39,693 bases of DNA. Origin: an uncultured Lachnospiraceae bacterium (GTDB lineage Bacteria; Bacillota; Clostridia; Lachnospirales; Lachnospiraceae). The notes under the pieces are model-generated. The model saw only the letters and a list, made by a program, of their open reading frames with translations. It was not told the DNA's origin and searched no databases. How positions within the stretch are numbered: the first letter of the stretch is position 1; each line of letters starts with the position of its first letter. The stretch spans positions 1 through 39,693 of the forward strand of contig CAKRNI010000003.1 of the NCBI GenBank assembly GCA_934370915.1, given 5' to 3'. Positions 33,863-39,693 of this stretch are shown here, in pieces. A program made the translations under genes and the position numbers.

Positions 33863-33967
33863 ATGGACTACAAAACACTTATCATTGAGATGCTTGGTGA
33901 GTTGAACGAAGAGAGGTATCTCCAATACATCTACCAGCTCATAAAAGCGTTCCTGGCTGACGATTGA
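33863..33967 (+). CDS. 34-residue peptide from an SOS-controlled unit
   Basis: ATG 33863 with GGGGAG a few bases upstream encodes MDYKTLIIEMLGELNEERYL and then QYIYQLIKAFLADD, a short acidic helical peptide. It has its own LexA-box promoter and a terminator hairpin overlapping its stop codon, so it is a self-contained unit of about 160 bases. It converges on the repressor gene, whose stop lies 4 bases away. The repressor's own C-terminus (EDQWELLADIAEKL) has similar helical character, so interaction is imaginable. An antirepressor-like role is inference; the peptide family is not known to me with certainty. Confidence 0.68.
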   Translation: MDYKTLIIEMLGELNEERYLQYIYQLIKAFLADD

Positions 33968-33982
33968 CCCGTCAGCCTTTTT
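33955..33982 (+). terminator. Terminator of the SOS peptide unit
   Basis: GGCTGACG (33955-33962) pairs perfectly with CGTCAGCC (33970-33977), followed by TTTTT. The stem spans the peptide stop codon and the last codons of the opposing repressor gene. Confidence 0.88.
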
Positions 33983-34340
33983 CTTTGCTTAATTTCTCGG
34001 CAATATCCGCCAGCAACTCCCATTGATCTTCGGTTAGGTTCGCCAACACGGAGATCAGTCTGTTCTTAAAGGAATCTTCTTCCTCATTCAGCAGCATCTT
34101 TGTCAGCTTCGCCATTTCCTCGTTCCTGGTCTGCTTCACGAACATCTCGCCGTCCCCGGTCCGGAGCCATTCCTCGTTAACTTTAAATTCCCTACATATA
34201 GAAAAAATAATCGCGTCACTTGGAACCGTCCGCCCCATTTCGTACTGGGCGATAGTGTTCTGCTTCATTCCTATCTTATCGGCGAATGCCTGCTGTGTTA
34301 GGTCAAGAGTTTTTCTTAACTTCTTAAGCCTATCTTTCAT
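33972..34340 (-). CDS. CI-like phage repressor (XRE helix-turn-helix)
   Basis: A 122-residue protein with an N-terminal XRE/Cro-CI helix-turn-helix (LTQQAFADKIGMKQNTIAQY, residues 14-33) and a helical C-terminus. It reads leftward from a promoter flanked by operator-like repeats and diverges from the early genes, the standard position of the lysogeny repressor. It is too short to contain the LexA-like self-cleaving peptidase domain and no Ala-Gly/Cys-Gly cleavage motif is seen. RecA-driven cleavage is therefore unlikely and induction should need another factor. AGAGGTGA precedes ATG 34340. Confidence 0.92.
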   Translation of the reverse strand: MKDRLKKLRKTLDLTQQAFADKIGMKQNTIAQYEMGRTVPSDAIIFSICREFKVNEEWLRTGDGEMFVKQTRNEEMAKLTKMLLNEEEDSFKNRLISVLANLTEDQWELLADIAEKLSKEKG

Positions 34341-34367
34341 TATGTGTCACCTCTTTTCTTGTTACTA

Positions 34368-34396
34368 ATTATACAGTTAAAGATTCCATACGTCAA
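34368..34396 (-). promoter_or_regulatory. Leftward repressor promoter (PL-like)
   Basis: Read on the minus strand: TTGACG (34391-34396), a 17-base spacer and TATAAT (34368-34373), giving a leader of about 25 bases to the repressor ATG. Confidence 0.85.
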
Positions 34397-34403
34397 TAAT
34401 AAA

Positions 34404-34490
34404 TATCTCATAAACAATAAAATATCTCACAAACAATAAAAAACTGTTGACAATATTGATTATGAGATGTATAGTTATCTCAGAAACAAC
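34404..34490. promoter_or_regulatory. Four operator-like repeats of the lysis-lysogeny switch
   Basis: TATCTCATAAACAAT (34404-34418), TATCTCACAAACAAT (34423-34437) and TATCTCAGAAACAAC (34476-34490) are direct repeats. An inverted copy lies at 34455-34469 (reverse complement CATCTCATAATCAAT). They surround the divergent promoters: two between the -35 boxes, one inside the rightward spacer and one just after its -10. Confidence 0.82.
34447..34475 (+). promoter_or_regulatory. Rightward early promoter (PR-like)
   Basis: Consensus TTGACA (34447-34452), a 17-base spacer and TATAGT (34470-34475). An operator-like repeat overlaps the spacer and another follows the -10, so repressor binding should block it. 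Confidence 0.9.
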
Positions 34491-34614
34491 AAACAAATCA
34501 CATCGCACCTTGAAAATTGAATCTGTCCACAGCGGGATGACAACCGTAAGCGGTAAGAACGTGAAGCCGCTGCATAAGGGTGTGACGAAATAAATGAGAG
34601 AGGAGATCAGAGAT
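34491..34614 (+). other. Structured leader of the early operon
   Basis: The first 120 bases of the rightward transcript precede any convincing start. They contain CAGCGG (34530-34535) and AGCGG (34549-34553), either of which can pair with CCGCTG (34567-34572). An in-frame ATG at 34594 extends the first gene but lacks a ribosome site. Antitermination or translational control is possible; no known RNA family is recognised. Confidence 0.4.
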
Positions 34615-34818
34615 ATGAAATTCTACAATATTTTGATGGCAGCTAATAAAGACACAGAAATCAAGGTAAAGGTGAGAATGTTCGGAATGACATTTTCCAC
34701 GACACATTTTCCAGAGTTCTACATCGACAATGAAAAATGCGACGAGTTAGTAGATCGCGAAGTCACAGATATAAAAGTGAACGACAACGTCCTGGAACTC
34801 ACCTTAGCAGAGGAGTGA
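34615..34818 (+). CDS. Small early phage protein, cro position
   Basis: A 67-residue protein (MKFYNILMAANKDTEIKV...) beginning at ATG 34615, 9 bases after GAGGAG. It has mixed alpha/beta character with alternating hydrophobic residues (VTDIKVNDNVLELTL) and no visible helix-turn-helix. Although it is first in the early operon, it does not look like Cro. I do not recognise the family. The next gene follows after 6 bases. Confidence 0.7.
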   Translation: MKFYNILMAANKDTEIKVKVRMFGMTFSTTHFPEFYIDNEKCDELVDREVTDIKVNDNVLELTLAEE

Positions 34819-34824
34819 AGAAAT

Positions 34825-35007
34825 ATGAAATCACCGGTTGAATGGCGAAGGTTCCTGTTTCATGGCACGAAAGAGCAGCAAGAAAAACTTGAAGCCGCTC
34901 TTTCCGAAGATGGTGTTACAAGAAAAACCATCTACATGATTCTGAAGTATCTGACGATTAACCCGGAATGTCAGGATATTTTGCAAGAACAATTTCCAGA
35001 TGTTTAG
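34825..35007 (+). CDS. Small early phage protein
   Basis: A 60-residue, probably helical protein (SPVEWRRFLFHGTKEQQEKL, then ITINPE-like LTINPECQDILQ). GAGGAG lies 10 bases upstream of ATG 34825. Its last 50 bases overlap the 3' end of a gene on the opposite strand, which is unusual in a compact early operon. No family recognised. Confidence 0.68.
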   Translation: MKSPVEWRRFLFHGTKEQQEKLEAALSEDGVTRKTIYMILKYLTINPECQDILQEQFPDV

Positions 35008-35224
35008 CAAGTTCTTCTTTGGAGTGGATATCCTGAATGGACTTTATGACGCGGACACCATTTTCCCATACATAAATGGTCGCGTCATATTTTCCAGAAG
35101 AAGTTAAACCGGATACTTCAATTTCATGATTTCCGAATTTTCTGTAAACACAAGGCTCATATTCAAAACCTCGTATAGAATAATCGGAACCAAGATACGT
35201 AAGAGTATCAGTTAGTTTAGACAT
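34958..35224 (-). CDS. Leftward small protein inside the early region
   Basis: An 88-residue protein on the strand opposite the early operon, starting at ATG 35224 with an excellent GGGAGGTG 9 bases upstream. It begins MSKLTDTLTYLGSDYSIRGF and has a beta-rich middle (GNHEIEVSGL, ATIYVWENGVRVIK), then a helix (KEELAKHLEIVLAKY). It overlaps the end of the rightward gene at 34825. The good ribosome site and residue pattern make it a likely gene, perhaps expressed from the lysogen or as an accessory gene. Function unknown. Confidence 0.65.
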   Translation of the reverse strand: MSKLTDTLTYLGSDYSIRGFEYEPCVYRKFGNHEIEVSGLTSSGKYDATIYVWENGVRVIKSIQDIHSKEELAKHLEIVLAKYPDIPG

Positions 35225-35279
35225 TATATAACACCTCCCTTCACAGGGAGTATAGCACAAGAAGAAAGGAAGTGGCTAT

Positions 35280-35432
35280 ATGTCAGAGAAAGAAAAGAAA
35301 GCATTAGAGACCATCTTAAATGCAGTTCCCAAGATGTCCGAGTTCCAGAAGGGCAGACTCTATGGAATCGCTGAGAGGATGGAAGAGGAGAACAAGGTAA
35401 GCGAAGAGGGGCAGAAGAACGATGAAGCCTAA
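35280..35432 (+). CDS. Small early phage protein (MSEKEKKALETI type)
   Basis: A 50-residue helical protein: MSEKEKKALETILNAVPKMS followed by EFQKGRLYGIAERMEEEN. Its start is ATG 35280 after AAGGAAG. Similar short proteins are common in Firmicutes prophages near the repressor, and the GRLYGIAERM-type helix resembles C-terminal helices of phage XRE regulators. Role unknown. Confidence 0.7.
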   Translation: MSEKEKKALETILNAVPKMSEFQKGRLYGIAERMEEENKVSEEGQKNDEA

Positions 35433-35446
35433 GAGAGGAGAGAACC

Positions 35447-35611
35447 ATGCCGAATGAAATGATCACAGCTATGCAGGTTTATTTCTTATTGTGCATAGCT
35501 GTGATAAATGGAATGGCAATCATCCTCATGGTTAAAGATCATCCCCGTTTGGCTTGGGTAATATGGGGACTGGCAGCTTTGCTTTGCGTAATAATGAACG
35601 GTATTCCATAA
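35447..35611 (+). CDS. Small membrane protein with two predicted helices
   Basis: A 54-residue protein from ATG 35447 with GAGAGGAG upstream. It has two hydrophobic stretches (VYFLLCIAVINGMAIILMV and WVIWGLAALLCVIM) separated by KDHPRLA. It lies 14 bases after the previous gene in the early operon. No family recognised. Confidence 0.65.
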   Translation: MPNEMITAMQVYFLLCIAVINGMAIILMVKDHPRLAWVIWGLAALLCVIMNGIP

Positions 35612-35636
35612 AAATCGTGGAAGGGTGGTGAGAAAC

Positions 35637-35765
35637 GTGGAAGTTGCCCTTGGAATCATAGTTGCAATAGTAGTGAATGTTATAGGACAGTCATACGGGT
35701 GGACTGCGGGAATAACGGTATGGGTTTTACTTGTTACCGTTATAAAACACTACTTAGACTATTAG
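35637..35765 (+). CDS. Tiny membrane protein, GTG start
   Basis: A 42-residue frame from GTG 35637 after AGGGTGGTGA. Two hydrophobic segments (LGIIVAIVVNVIGQ and ITVWVLLVTVI) flank a short SYGWTAG turn. It follows another two-helix membrane protein and stops 2 bases before the opposing gene, so the pair could be holin-like or envelope-acting. The GTG start and small size make the call moderate. Confidence 0.55.
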   Translation: MEVALGIIVAIVVNVIGQSYGWTAGITVWVLLVTVIKHYLDY

Positions 35766-35767
35766 TC

Positions 35768-36370
35768 CTATTCACTGAGTCGTTCTACAAACTTTTGCAG
35801 TAGAGGACACAATGTTCCTATTATGATTAACTGCCACCAAACAGACGCACGCTCGAAAAGATGGAGCAGGACACTTGCGATTATTAAACTTGTTGAAACA
35901 ACAGCAATAAATGTAATCAAAGAGGGGATGCTCCACTGCAGAATATACAGAACAAGTCTTCTACTGTTACGGTATTGTTTCCGTTCAAGACGGTATTCGA
36001 TGGAACGGCGTTTTAATTTTAATTTCCGGCAGGAGAGATCATAAGCTTGGTCTACATAAGAACATAAATCGAGATAACTACTCATAGAAGGATGGACCAC
36101 ACAATCATGGTATATGCTTAGCAGCTTTCCATCTGCCATTGATTTATTGTTTTCAATGATTGATATGGCGGCCTTCATATAGGAAAAACCCTGCGCCTGG
36201 TAAAGTGCAGGTTCTAAGCAATCGAATAATGGGAAAATAAGTTTTTCGTGCCGTTCTTGTAGATAAGAAAATGGAATCCCCGCTTTGAATGTGTAGATAG
36301 TGATACACGCCGTGATAAGGACACCAATAAATCCCAGGGGATCAAAAGTTATCTGAAGGTTTTCTAACAT
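35768..36370 (-). CDS. Leftward membrane protein, possible lysogenic accessory gene
   Basis: A 200-residue protein on the strand opposite the early operon, from ATG 36370 with GAGGAC upstream. It has an N-terminal membrane segment (FIGVLITACITIYTF), a basic helical middle (RKLKLKRRSIEYRLERKQYR) and two C-terminal segments (SLITFIAVVSTSLIIASVLL and WQLIIIGTLCPLLQ). The direction fits a prophage gene expressed in the lysogen, such as superinfection exclusion or abortive infection, but no known domain is seen. It sits directly between the two-helix peptides and the antirepressor. Confidence 0.75.
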   Translation of the reverse strand: MLENLQITFDPLGFIGVLITACITIYTFKAGIPFSYLQERHEKLIFPLFDCLEPALYQAQGFSYMKAAISIIENNKSMADGKLLSIYHDCVVHPSMSSYLDLCSYVDQAYDLSCRKLKLKRRSIEYRLERKQYRNSRRLVLYILQWSIPSLITFIAVVSTSLIIASVLLHLFERASVWWQLIIIGTLCPLLQKFVERLSE

Positions 36371-36473
36371 GAAAAGTCCTCTTTTCTGTACTTGGTGCTG
36401 CAACACCTGTATGGACAGTATAACACTGGGAAAGCAAGAAAGACACTATTTTTAAGGAGTTAAGAAACAAAAA

Positions 36474-37151
36474 ATGAATAATTTACAGATTTTCAAGAAT
36501 CCGGAGTTCGGGGACATCCGGACCGTCAAGATCGACGGTGAACCCTGGTTCGTAGGTAAAGACATCGCCGAGGCGTTGGGATATGGAAGAGGTAAGTCCT
36601 CAACCAACGCAGTTAAAGACCATGTTGATGATGAAGATAAACAGCTGGTGTCTTATGAAAAATTTAAGGGGTACCAAAATGGTGACCTTAAAAATGTAAG
36701 TCATTATGGTGTGACCATCATCAACGAGTCGGGTCTCTACTCACTGATCTTATCCAGTAAGCTGCCGAACGCAAGAAAGTTCAAGCGCTGGGTGACAAGT
36801 GAAGTTCTCCCGGCGATCCGCAAGACCGGGCATTATGAAACGCCGGGATATACACCGAAAGCAACGTCTGTCGGCGAGGTGGTGAACCTTATCAAGATCA
36901 CGAAAGAGACCATGAAGGAACAGGGCGCTGAACCGTCTGAGGTTGCCGAAGCGGTCAAGAGTATCTGCGACCAGTTCGGCGTCAGCCTCCCGGACAGCTT
37001 TGTGAAACCGAAGGAAACGACGATGAATGATGTGATGGAGATGATCGACTACATCTTCGCGCAGCCGCGTGGAAGAGGTCACCGCCGTCCTACATACGAG
37101 GAGTTCCTTATTCACCAGGCGAACACGAAAAGGTTAGGTGGTTGCTCATGA
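36474..37151 (+). CDS. BRO-family phage antirepressor
   Basis: A 225-residue protein with an N-terminal BRO-N domain (residues about 1-115): FGDIRTVKIDGEPWFVGKDI, then AEALGYGRGKSS, ESGLYSLILSSKLPNARKFK and RWVTSEVLPAIRKTG. The C-terminal half is helical with a basic end (GRGHRRPTYEEFL). BRO-N proteins bind DNA and often act as antirepressors or early regulators. AAGGAG lies 13 bases upstream of ATG 36474. It overlaps the next gene by 4 bases (ATGA). Confidence 0.92.
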   Translation: MNNLQIFKNPEFGDIRTVKIDGEPWFVGKDIAEALGYGRGKSSTNAVKDHVDDEDKQLVSYEKFKGYQNGDLKNVSHYGVTIINESGLYSLILSSKLPNARKFKRWVTSEVLPAIRKTGHYETPGYTPKATSVGEVVNLIKITKETMKEQGAEPSEVAEAVKSICDQFGVSLPDSFVKPKETTMNDVMEMIDYIFAQPRGRGHRRPTYEEFLIHQANTKRLGGCS

Positions 37152-37342
37152 AGAGATATTACAGCACAGAACGTCCGGTCATGCCGGGAGGATATCCGAA
37201 ACCGGCAGGTAACCCGGTGAAAGAGATCGTAAACTATGACACCCGGCAGGATGTCGGAGGGATCCTGGCGTGGGGATGCCTCGAATATGAGAAACCCTTA
37301 TCGGAGAAGGATATGGAGTCCTATGAGTTAGTGGAGGTATGA
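37148..37342 (+). CDS. Small phage protein, unknown
   Basis: A 64-residue protein overlapping the antirepressor stop (ATGA). AGGTGG lies 6 bases before ATG 37148. It is rich in Pro, Gly and Tyr at the start (MKRYYSTERPVMPGGYPKPA) and acidic at the end (LSEKDMESYELVEV), with no recognised domain. Confidence 0.68.
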   Translation: MKRYYSTERPVMPGGYPKPAGNPVKEIVNYDTRQDVGGILAWGCLEYEKPLSEKDMESYELVEV

Positions 37343-37344
37343 AC

Positions 37345-37542
37345 ATGAAGAAAATCAAACAGGCGTTCATTGAGCAGGTCATTGAGTTCCCATCTCAGAC
37401 TGAATACGCCGGTTATATTGCAGGCCTGGAACGTGGGAAGGGGAAGTTCAAAGTGATTTCAACGGATACGGAGCCGATGACCGGCGTCATCACTGCGGTA
37501 GTCCGCAAGCAGTACAACAATAATGAGTTTCTGGAAGAGTGA
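37345..37542 (+). CDS. Small phage protein, unknown
   Basis: A 65-residue protein from ATG 37345, preferred over ATG 37339 because GGAGGT at 37333-37338 abuts the latter. It starts MKKIKQAFIEQVIEFPSQTE and has a beta-rich GKFKVISTDTEPMTGVITAV. Family not recognised. It is tightly packed with neighbouring early genes. Confidence 0.68.
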   Translation: MKKIKQAFIEQVIEFPSQTEYAGYIAGLERGKGKFKVISTDTEPMTGVITAVVRKQYNNNEFLEE

Positions 37543-37552
37543 GGTGAAGAAC

Positions 37553-37984
37553 ATGAAGTTCGATGAGAAACTGAAACGGGTGATGCAGGATCTCGGTATC
37601 ACCCAGGCACAGGTGTCTGGAATGACCGGTATTGGACGTTCGTCCATCAGCCAGTATCTGTCTGGTAAGAACGTGCCGACAGAGCAGAGACAGCGGGAGA
37701 TGGCCACGGCGTTGGGACTTGTCCCCGACTATTTCGAACAGGATAAGGAGCCGGTGATCAAACTGGCAAAGAGCGGAGGTGGAAAGATCCCGCGGTTACT
37801 GCCGGAAGATGCCGCAAGGCTCATGTCTCTCAGTAAGAGAACGGTCCGTAACGGCTTACAGCAGGGAGTTTTCCCCTGGGGATACGCGGTGAAGACCAGC
37901 ACAAACCCGGATACTGGAAAGGCCACGTGGTCGTATTTCATCAACGCGCGGCGGTTCGCTGAGATCGAGGGGGTTGAAGTCTGA
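37553..37984 (+). CDS. Phage XRE regulator with a second DNA-binding-like region
   Basis: A 143-residue protein. Residues 1-60 form an XRE helix-turn-helix (GITQAQVSGMTGIGRSSISQ, YLSGKNVPTEQRQREMA). Residues about 82-143 look like a second small DNA-binding module of the excisionase/HTH-17 kind: DAARLMSLSKRTVRNGLQQG, then FPWGYAVKTS and a terminal WSYFINARRFAEIEGVE. ATG 37553 is chosen over an upstream ATG because GAGGTGA lies just before it. The stop overlaps the next start (TGATG). An excision or early-gene control role is plausible. Confidence 0.82.
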   Translation: MKFDEKLKRVMQDLGITQAQVSGMTGIGRSSISQYLSGKNVPTEQRQREMATALGLVPDYFEQDKEPVIKLAKSGGGKIPRLLPEDAARLMSLSKRTVRNGLQQGVFPWGYAVKTSTNPDTGKATWSYFINARRFAEIEGVEV

Positions 37985-39162
37985 TGGGAGAGAATTGTCT
38001 GGAACGTATGGAACGTATCGACGCAAAGACGAAGATTGCGACTTTTATGGCGAAGGAAAAACAGCCGTATGAGTTCAAAGTCAAGTATGCGGAGATGCGG
38101 GCCAGAGAATTTGTCAGTGAGTGTGATGCAAGAGGGCTGAATTACCATGTTTCGGTTGGTGGTCTGGACTCGATCACGCTGTTTCTTTTCTTAAAATCAC
38201 GCGGGATCGACGCACCGGGTATCAGTGTCTCGTACCTGGAAGACGTCAGTATCCAGAGGATACATAAAGCGCTTGGTCTTGAGAGATTAAAGTCGTCCGT
38301 GCGGCATGTGGATGATAACGGCGTTGAGCATCGGTGGAGCAAACCTGCGATTCTTCAGGAGTTTGGTTTCCCGGTTTTGTCAAAGGAAATCGCGGGAAAG
38401 ATTGAAACGCTTGCGAATCCAACGGAAAAGAATAAAACTGTACGTCACGCCATTGTGACAGGGGAAACCGGTGCTTACGGCGGCTTCCAGAAAAACAGCA
38501 GGATGAAATTATCACAGAGATGGCTCGAAAAGTTCGGTGGATATGCGAACGAGGAAGAGGGAACAGACTATCAGACTCCGCCATTTGATGTTTCATCAAA
38601 GTGCTGTTATTACCTGAAAGAAAAGCCCTGCGATGAGTGGGCGAAAGCACATAACAGTGTTCCGTTTATGGGGCTTATGGCTTCGGAAGGCGGAAGACGT
38701 GCAAAATCTTTAAGAATCAATGGGTGTAATTACTTTGGTAAATCAACCATCAGATCGGCACCGTTCGCGATATTTGATAGAGATTCCCTTTTACGCTTGG
38801 TATTGGAATTAGATGCGCGTTGGAAAAGCGGATGGAAAGAAGAATTCTACGAAAAAGGTGTACGAGAAGGTTGGCTTGATCCAAATTTCGAAATGCCTGA
38901 CAGTATCATACCTGAAATTTATGGGGACATAGTACCTGATGAAAACGGAAAACTTCACACGACGAAAGCACAGCGCACCGGATGCGGCATGTGTGGGTTC
39001 GGCATTCATCTTGAAAAGCGCCCACATCGGTTTGATCTGTTGAGAGAGAGAGCACCGAAGGAATGGCATTATTGGATGTATGAGTGTTGTACAGACAAGG
39101 TGACTGGTGAGAAGTACGGATGGTCAAGGGTGCTTGATTATATCGGCGTTGAGTATTTGTAG
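37984..39162 (+). CDS. PAPS-reductase-like PP-loop protein of phage type
   Basis: A 392-residue protein of the phosphoadenosine-phosphosulfate-reductase/N-type ATP pyrophosphatase superfamily. The PP-loop is SVGGLDS (residues 57-63) instead of the usual SGGKDS, so the Lys is lost. Paired cysteines in KCCYYLKEKPC (207, 208, 216) and TGCGMCGFGIHLEKRPHRF (334, 337) could hold a metal or Fe-S cluster, as in related sulfur-transfer and DNA-modification proteins. No sulfate assimilation genes are nearby and it overlaps the phage regulator upstream, so nucleic-acid or nucleotide modification is more likely than assimilation. This is inference from superfamily and context. Confidence 0.82.
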   Translation: MGENCLERMERIDAKTKIATFMAKEKQPYEFKVKYAEMRAREFVSECDARGLNYHVSVGGLDSITLFLFLKSRGIDAPGISVSYLEDVSIQRIHKALGLERLKSSVRHVDDNGVEHRWSKPAILQEFGFPVLSKEIAGKIETLANPTEKNKTVRHAIVTGETGAYGGFQKNSRMKLSQRWLEKFGGYANEEEGTDYQTPPFDVSSKCCYYLKEKPCDEWAKAHNSVPFMGLMASEGGRRAKSLRINGCNYFGKSTIRSAPFAIFDRDSLLRLVLELDARWKSGWKEEFYEKGVREGWLDPNFEMPDSIIPEIYGDIVPDENGKLHTTKAQRTGCGMCGFGIHLEKRPHRFDLLRERAPKEWHYWMYECCTDKVTGEKYGWSRVLDYIGVEYL

Positions 39163-39178
39163 AAAGAGAGGATAAAAG

Positions 39179-39693
39179 ATGAGTGTGCATGGATTCAAAG
39201 TGTTCAATCCGGATTGGACATGCAGAGATAAGCAGTATACCTGTCCTGGAATGTTTGAGGAACTTGGAGAGGTTGAAGTTTGCGGTTATGGAATGCATTT
39301 CTGCGAGAATGCCGCGGATTGTTTCAATTATTACGACTTCAATCCAGACAACAAGGTTGCGGAGGTCATCGCTCATGGCGAAGTGAAGAAGGAAGGGGAC
39401 AAGTCCTGCACGAATAAGCTGGAGATCGTGCGCGAAATCCCGTGGGATGAGGTGCTGCGGATCGTCAACATTGGAAAGAATTGCACAGGACGCTGCAACA
39501 CGGGCGACTGCAACACAGGACGCTGCAACACGGGCAACCGGAACACAGGACGCTGCAACACGGGCAACCGGAACACGGGCGACTGCAACACGGGCGACTG
39601 CAACACGGGCGACTGGAACACGGGCGACTGGAACACCACTTCTTTTTCCGGCGGCTGCTTTAACACCGAACAGCCCAAAATCTATATGTTCAA
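39179..39693 (+). CDS. DUF7666-like phage protein with NTG pentapeptide repeats (partial)
   Basis: The frame starts at ATG 39179 after GAGAGGA and runs off the right edge after about 171 residues. The first 100 residues (HGFKVFNPDWTCRDKQYTC, GYGMHFCENAADCFNYYDF, EVIAHGEVKKEGDKSCTNKL) resemble a phage domain I know as DUF7666. The rest is a run of NTGx[C/R/W] pentapeptides followed by SFSGGCFNTEQ. Pentapeptide repeats fold as a right-handed beta helix and some mimic DNA. It begins 17 bases after the PAPS-reductase-like gene and is probably co-transcribed with it. Confidence 0.8.
   Translation, partial: MSVHGFKVFNPDWTCRDKQYTCPGMFEELGEVEVCGYGMHFCENAADCFNYYDFNPDNKVAEVIAHGEVKKEGDKSCTNKLEIVREIPWDEVLRIVNIGKNCTGRCNTGDCNTGRCNTGNRNTGRCNTGNRNTGDCNTGDCNTGDWNTGDWNTTSFSGGCFNTEQPKIYMF
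39479..39638 (+). repeat. 15-base coding tandem repeat (NTGxx)
   Basis: About ten copies of a 15-base unit based on AACACGGGCGACTGC encode NTGDC, NTGRC, NTGNR and NTGDW. Codon-level identity between units is high, pointing to recent expansion and probable copy-number variation. Confidence 0.92.

Larger units (their letters stand above)
32239..39693. mobile_element. Left part of an integrated prophage or phage-like element
   Basis: The region holds an integrase reading outward, a CI-like repressor, divergent promoters with operators, a rightward run of very small overlapping genes, a BRO antirepressor and a phage-type PAPS-reductase-like gene. It continues past the window. No structural, portal or conjugation genes are in view, so a phage satellite or an integrative element cannot be excluded. 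The left boundary is approximate. Confidence 0.82.

Noticed and set aside
39479..39638. Regular short repeats suggesting a CRISPR array
   Set aside because: The unit is 15 bases with no spacers, stays in one reading frame and encodes NTGxx pentapeptides.

Overview
The window looks like a chromosome segment of a low-to-mid GC Gram-positive anaerobe of the Clostridia, most likely Lachnospiraceae. This rests on AGGAGG-type ribosome sites, sigma-A promoters with 17-base spacers, a lysine riboswitch in front of dapA, a Csp-like subtilase and several secreted proteins with clostridial aromatic/glycine cell-wall-binding repeats. The family assignment is inference from gene content and style, because no rRNA or other marker is present.

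Region 1 (1-16.9 kb) is core metabolism. It holds the tail of an unknown gene, an amidohydrolase, a BrkB/YihY membrane protein, a two-OB-fold SSB-like protein and a CobA/CobO-like P-loop protein. Lysine-riboswitch-controlled dapA-dapB follows, then a small lipoprotein, a small membrane protein, and the purine genes purF, purB and purA with a LysR regulator joined to purB. A secreted repeat protein, a subtilase and an AGCS amino-acid:cation symporter close the region. A cluster of strong hairpins lies between lysR and purA.

Region 2 (16.9-32.0 kb) is a cell-envelope block. A TetR regulator with a near-perfect palindromic operator diverges from a secreted repeat protein, an MMPL/RND exporter, a secreted coiled-coil partner overlapping the exporter gene, and another wall-binding protein. 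A LytTR response regulator and GHKL histidine kinase then read leftwards, divergent from a giant (about 1,870 residue) surface protein. Two direct repeats of the kind LytTR regulators bind sit just upstream of that protein's promoter. The signal peptide and body of the giant protein are in different frames, and the break lies at a run of eight G. One base fewer restores a single reading frame, so the gene looks phase-variable and OFF here, or else carries a sequencing or assembly error.

Region 3 (about 32.2 kb to the end) is the left end of an integrated prophage or similar element. It contains a tyrosine integrase, an AT-rich region flanked by inverted GGTTACGGTT and GTTACACTT repeats, a tiny LexA-box-controlled transcription unit encoding a 34-residue peptide, and a short CI-like repressor without a visible protease domain. 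Divergent PL and PR promoters with four operator-like repeats follow, then a rightward early operon of very small genes, a BRO-family antirepressor, a two-part DNA-binding protein, a PAPS-reductase-like PP-loop protein and a truncated DUF7666-like protein ending in NTG pentapeptide repeats. Two genes face the other way inside this early region and may be lysogeny-expressed accessory genes.

The observations I would follow first are the G8 switch in the giant surface protein with its adjacent two-component system, and the SOS-box microprotein unit facing the repressor gene. Next are the iteron-like array and the hairpin cluster before purA.
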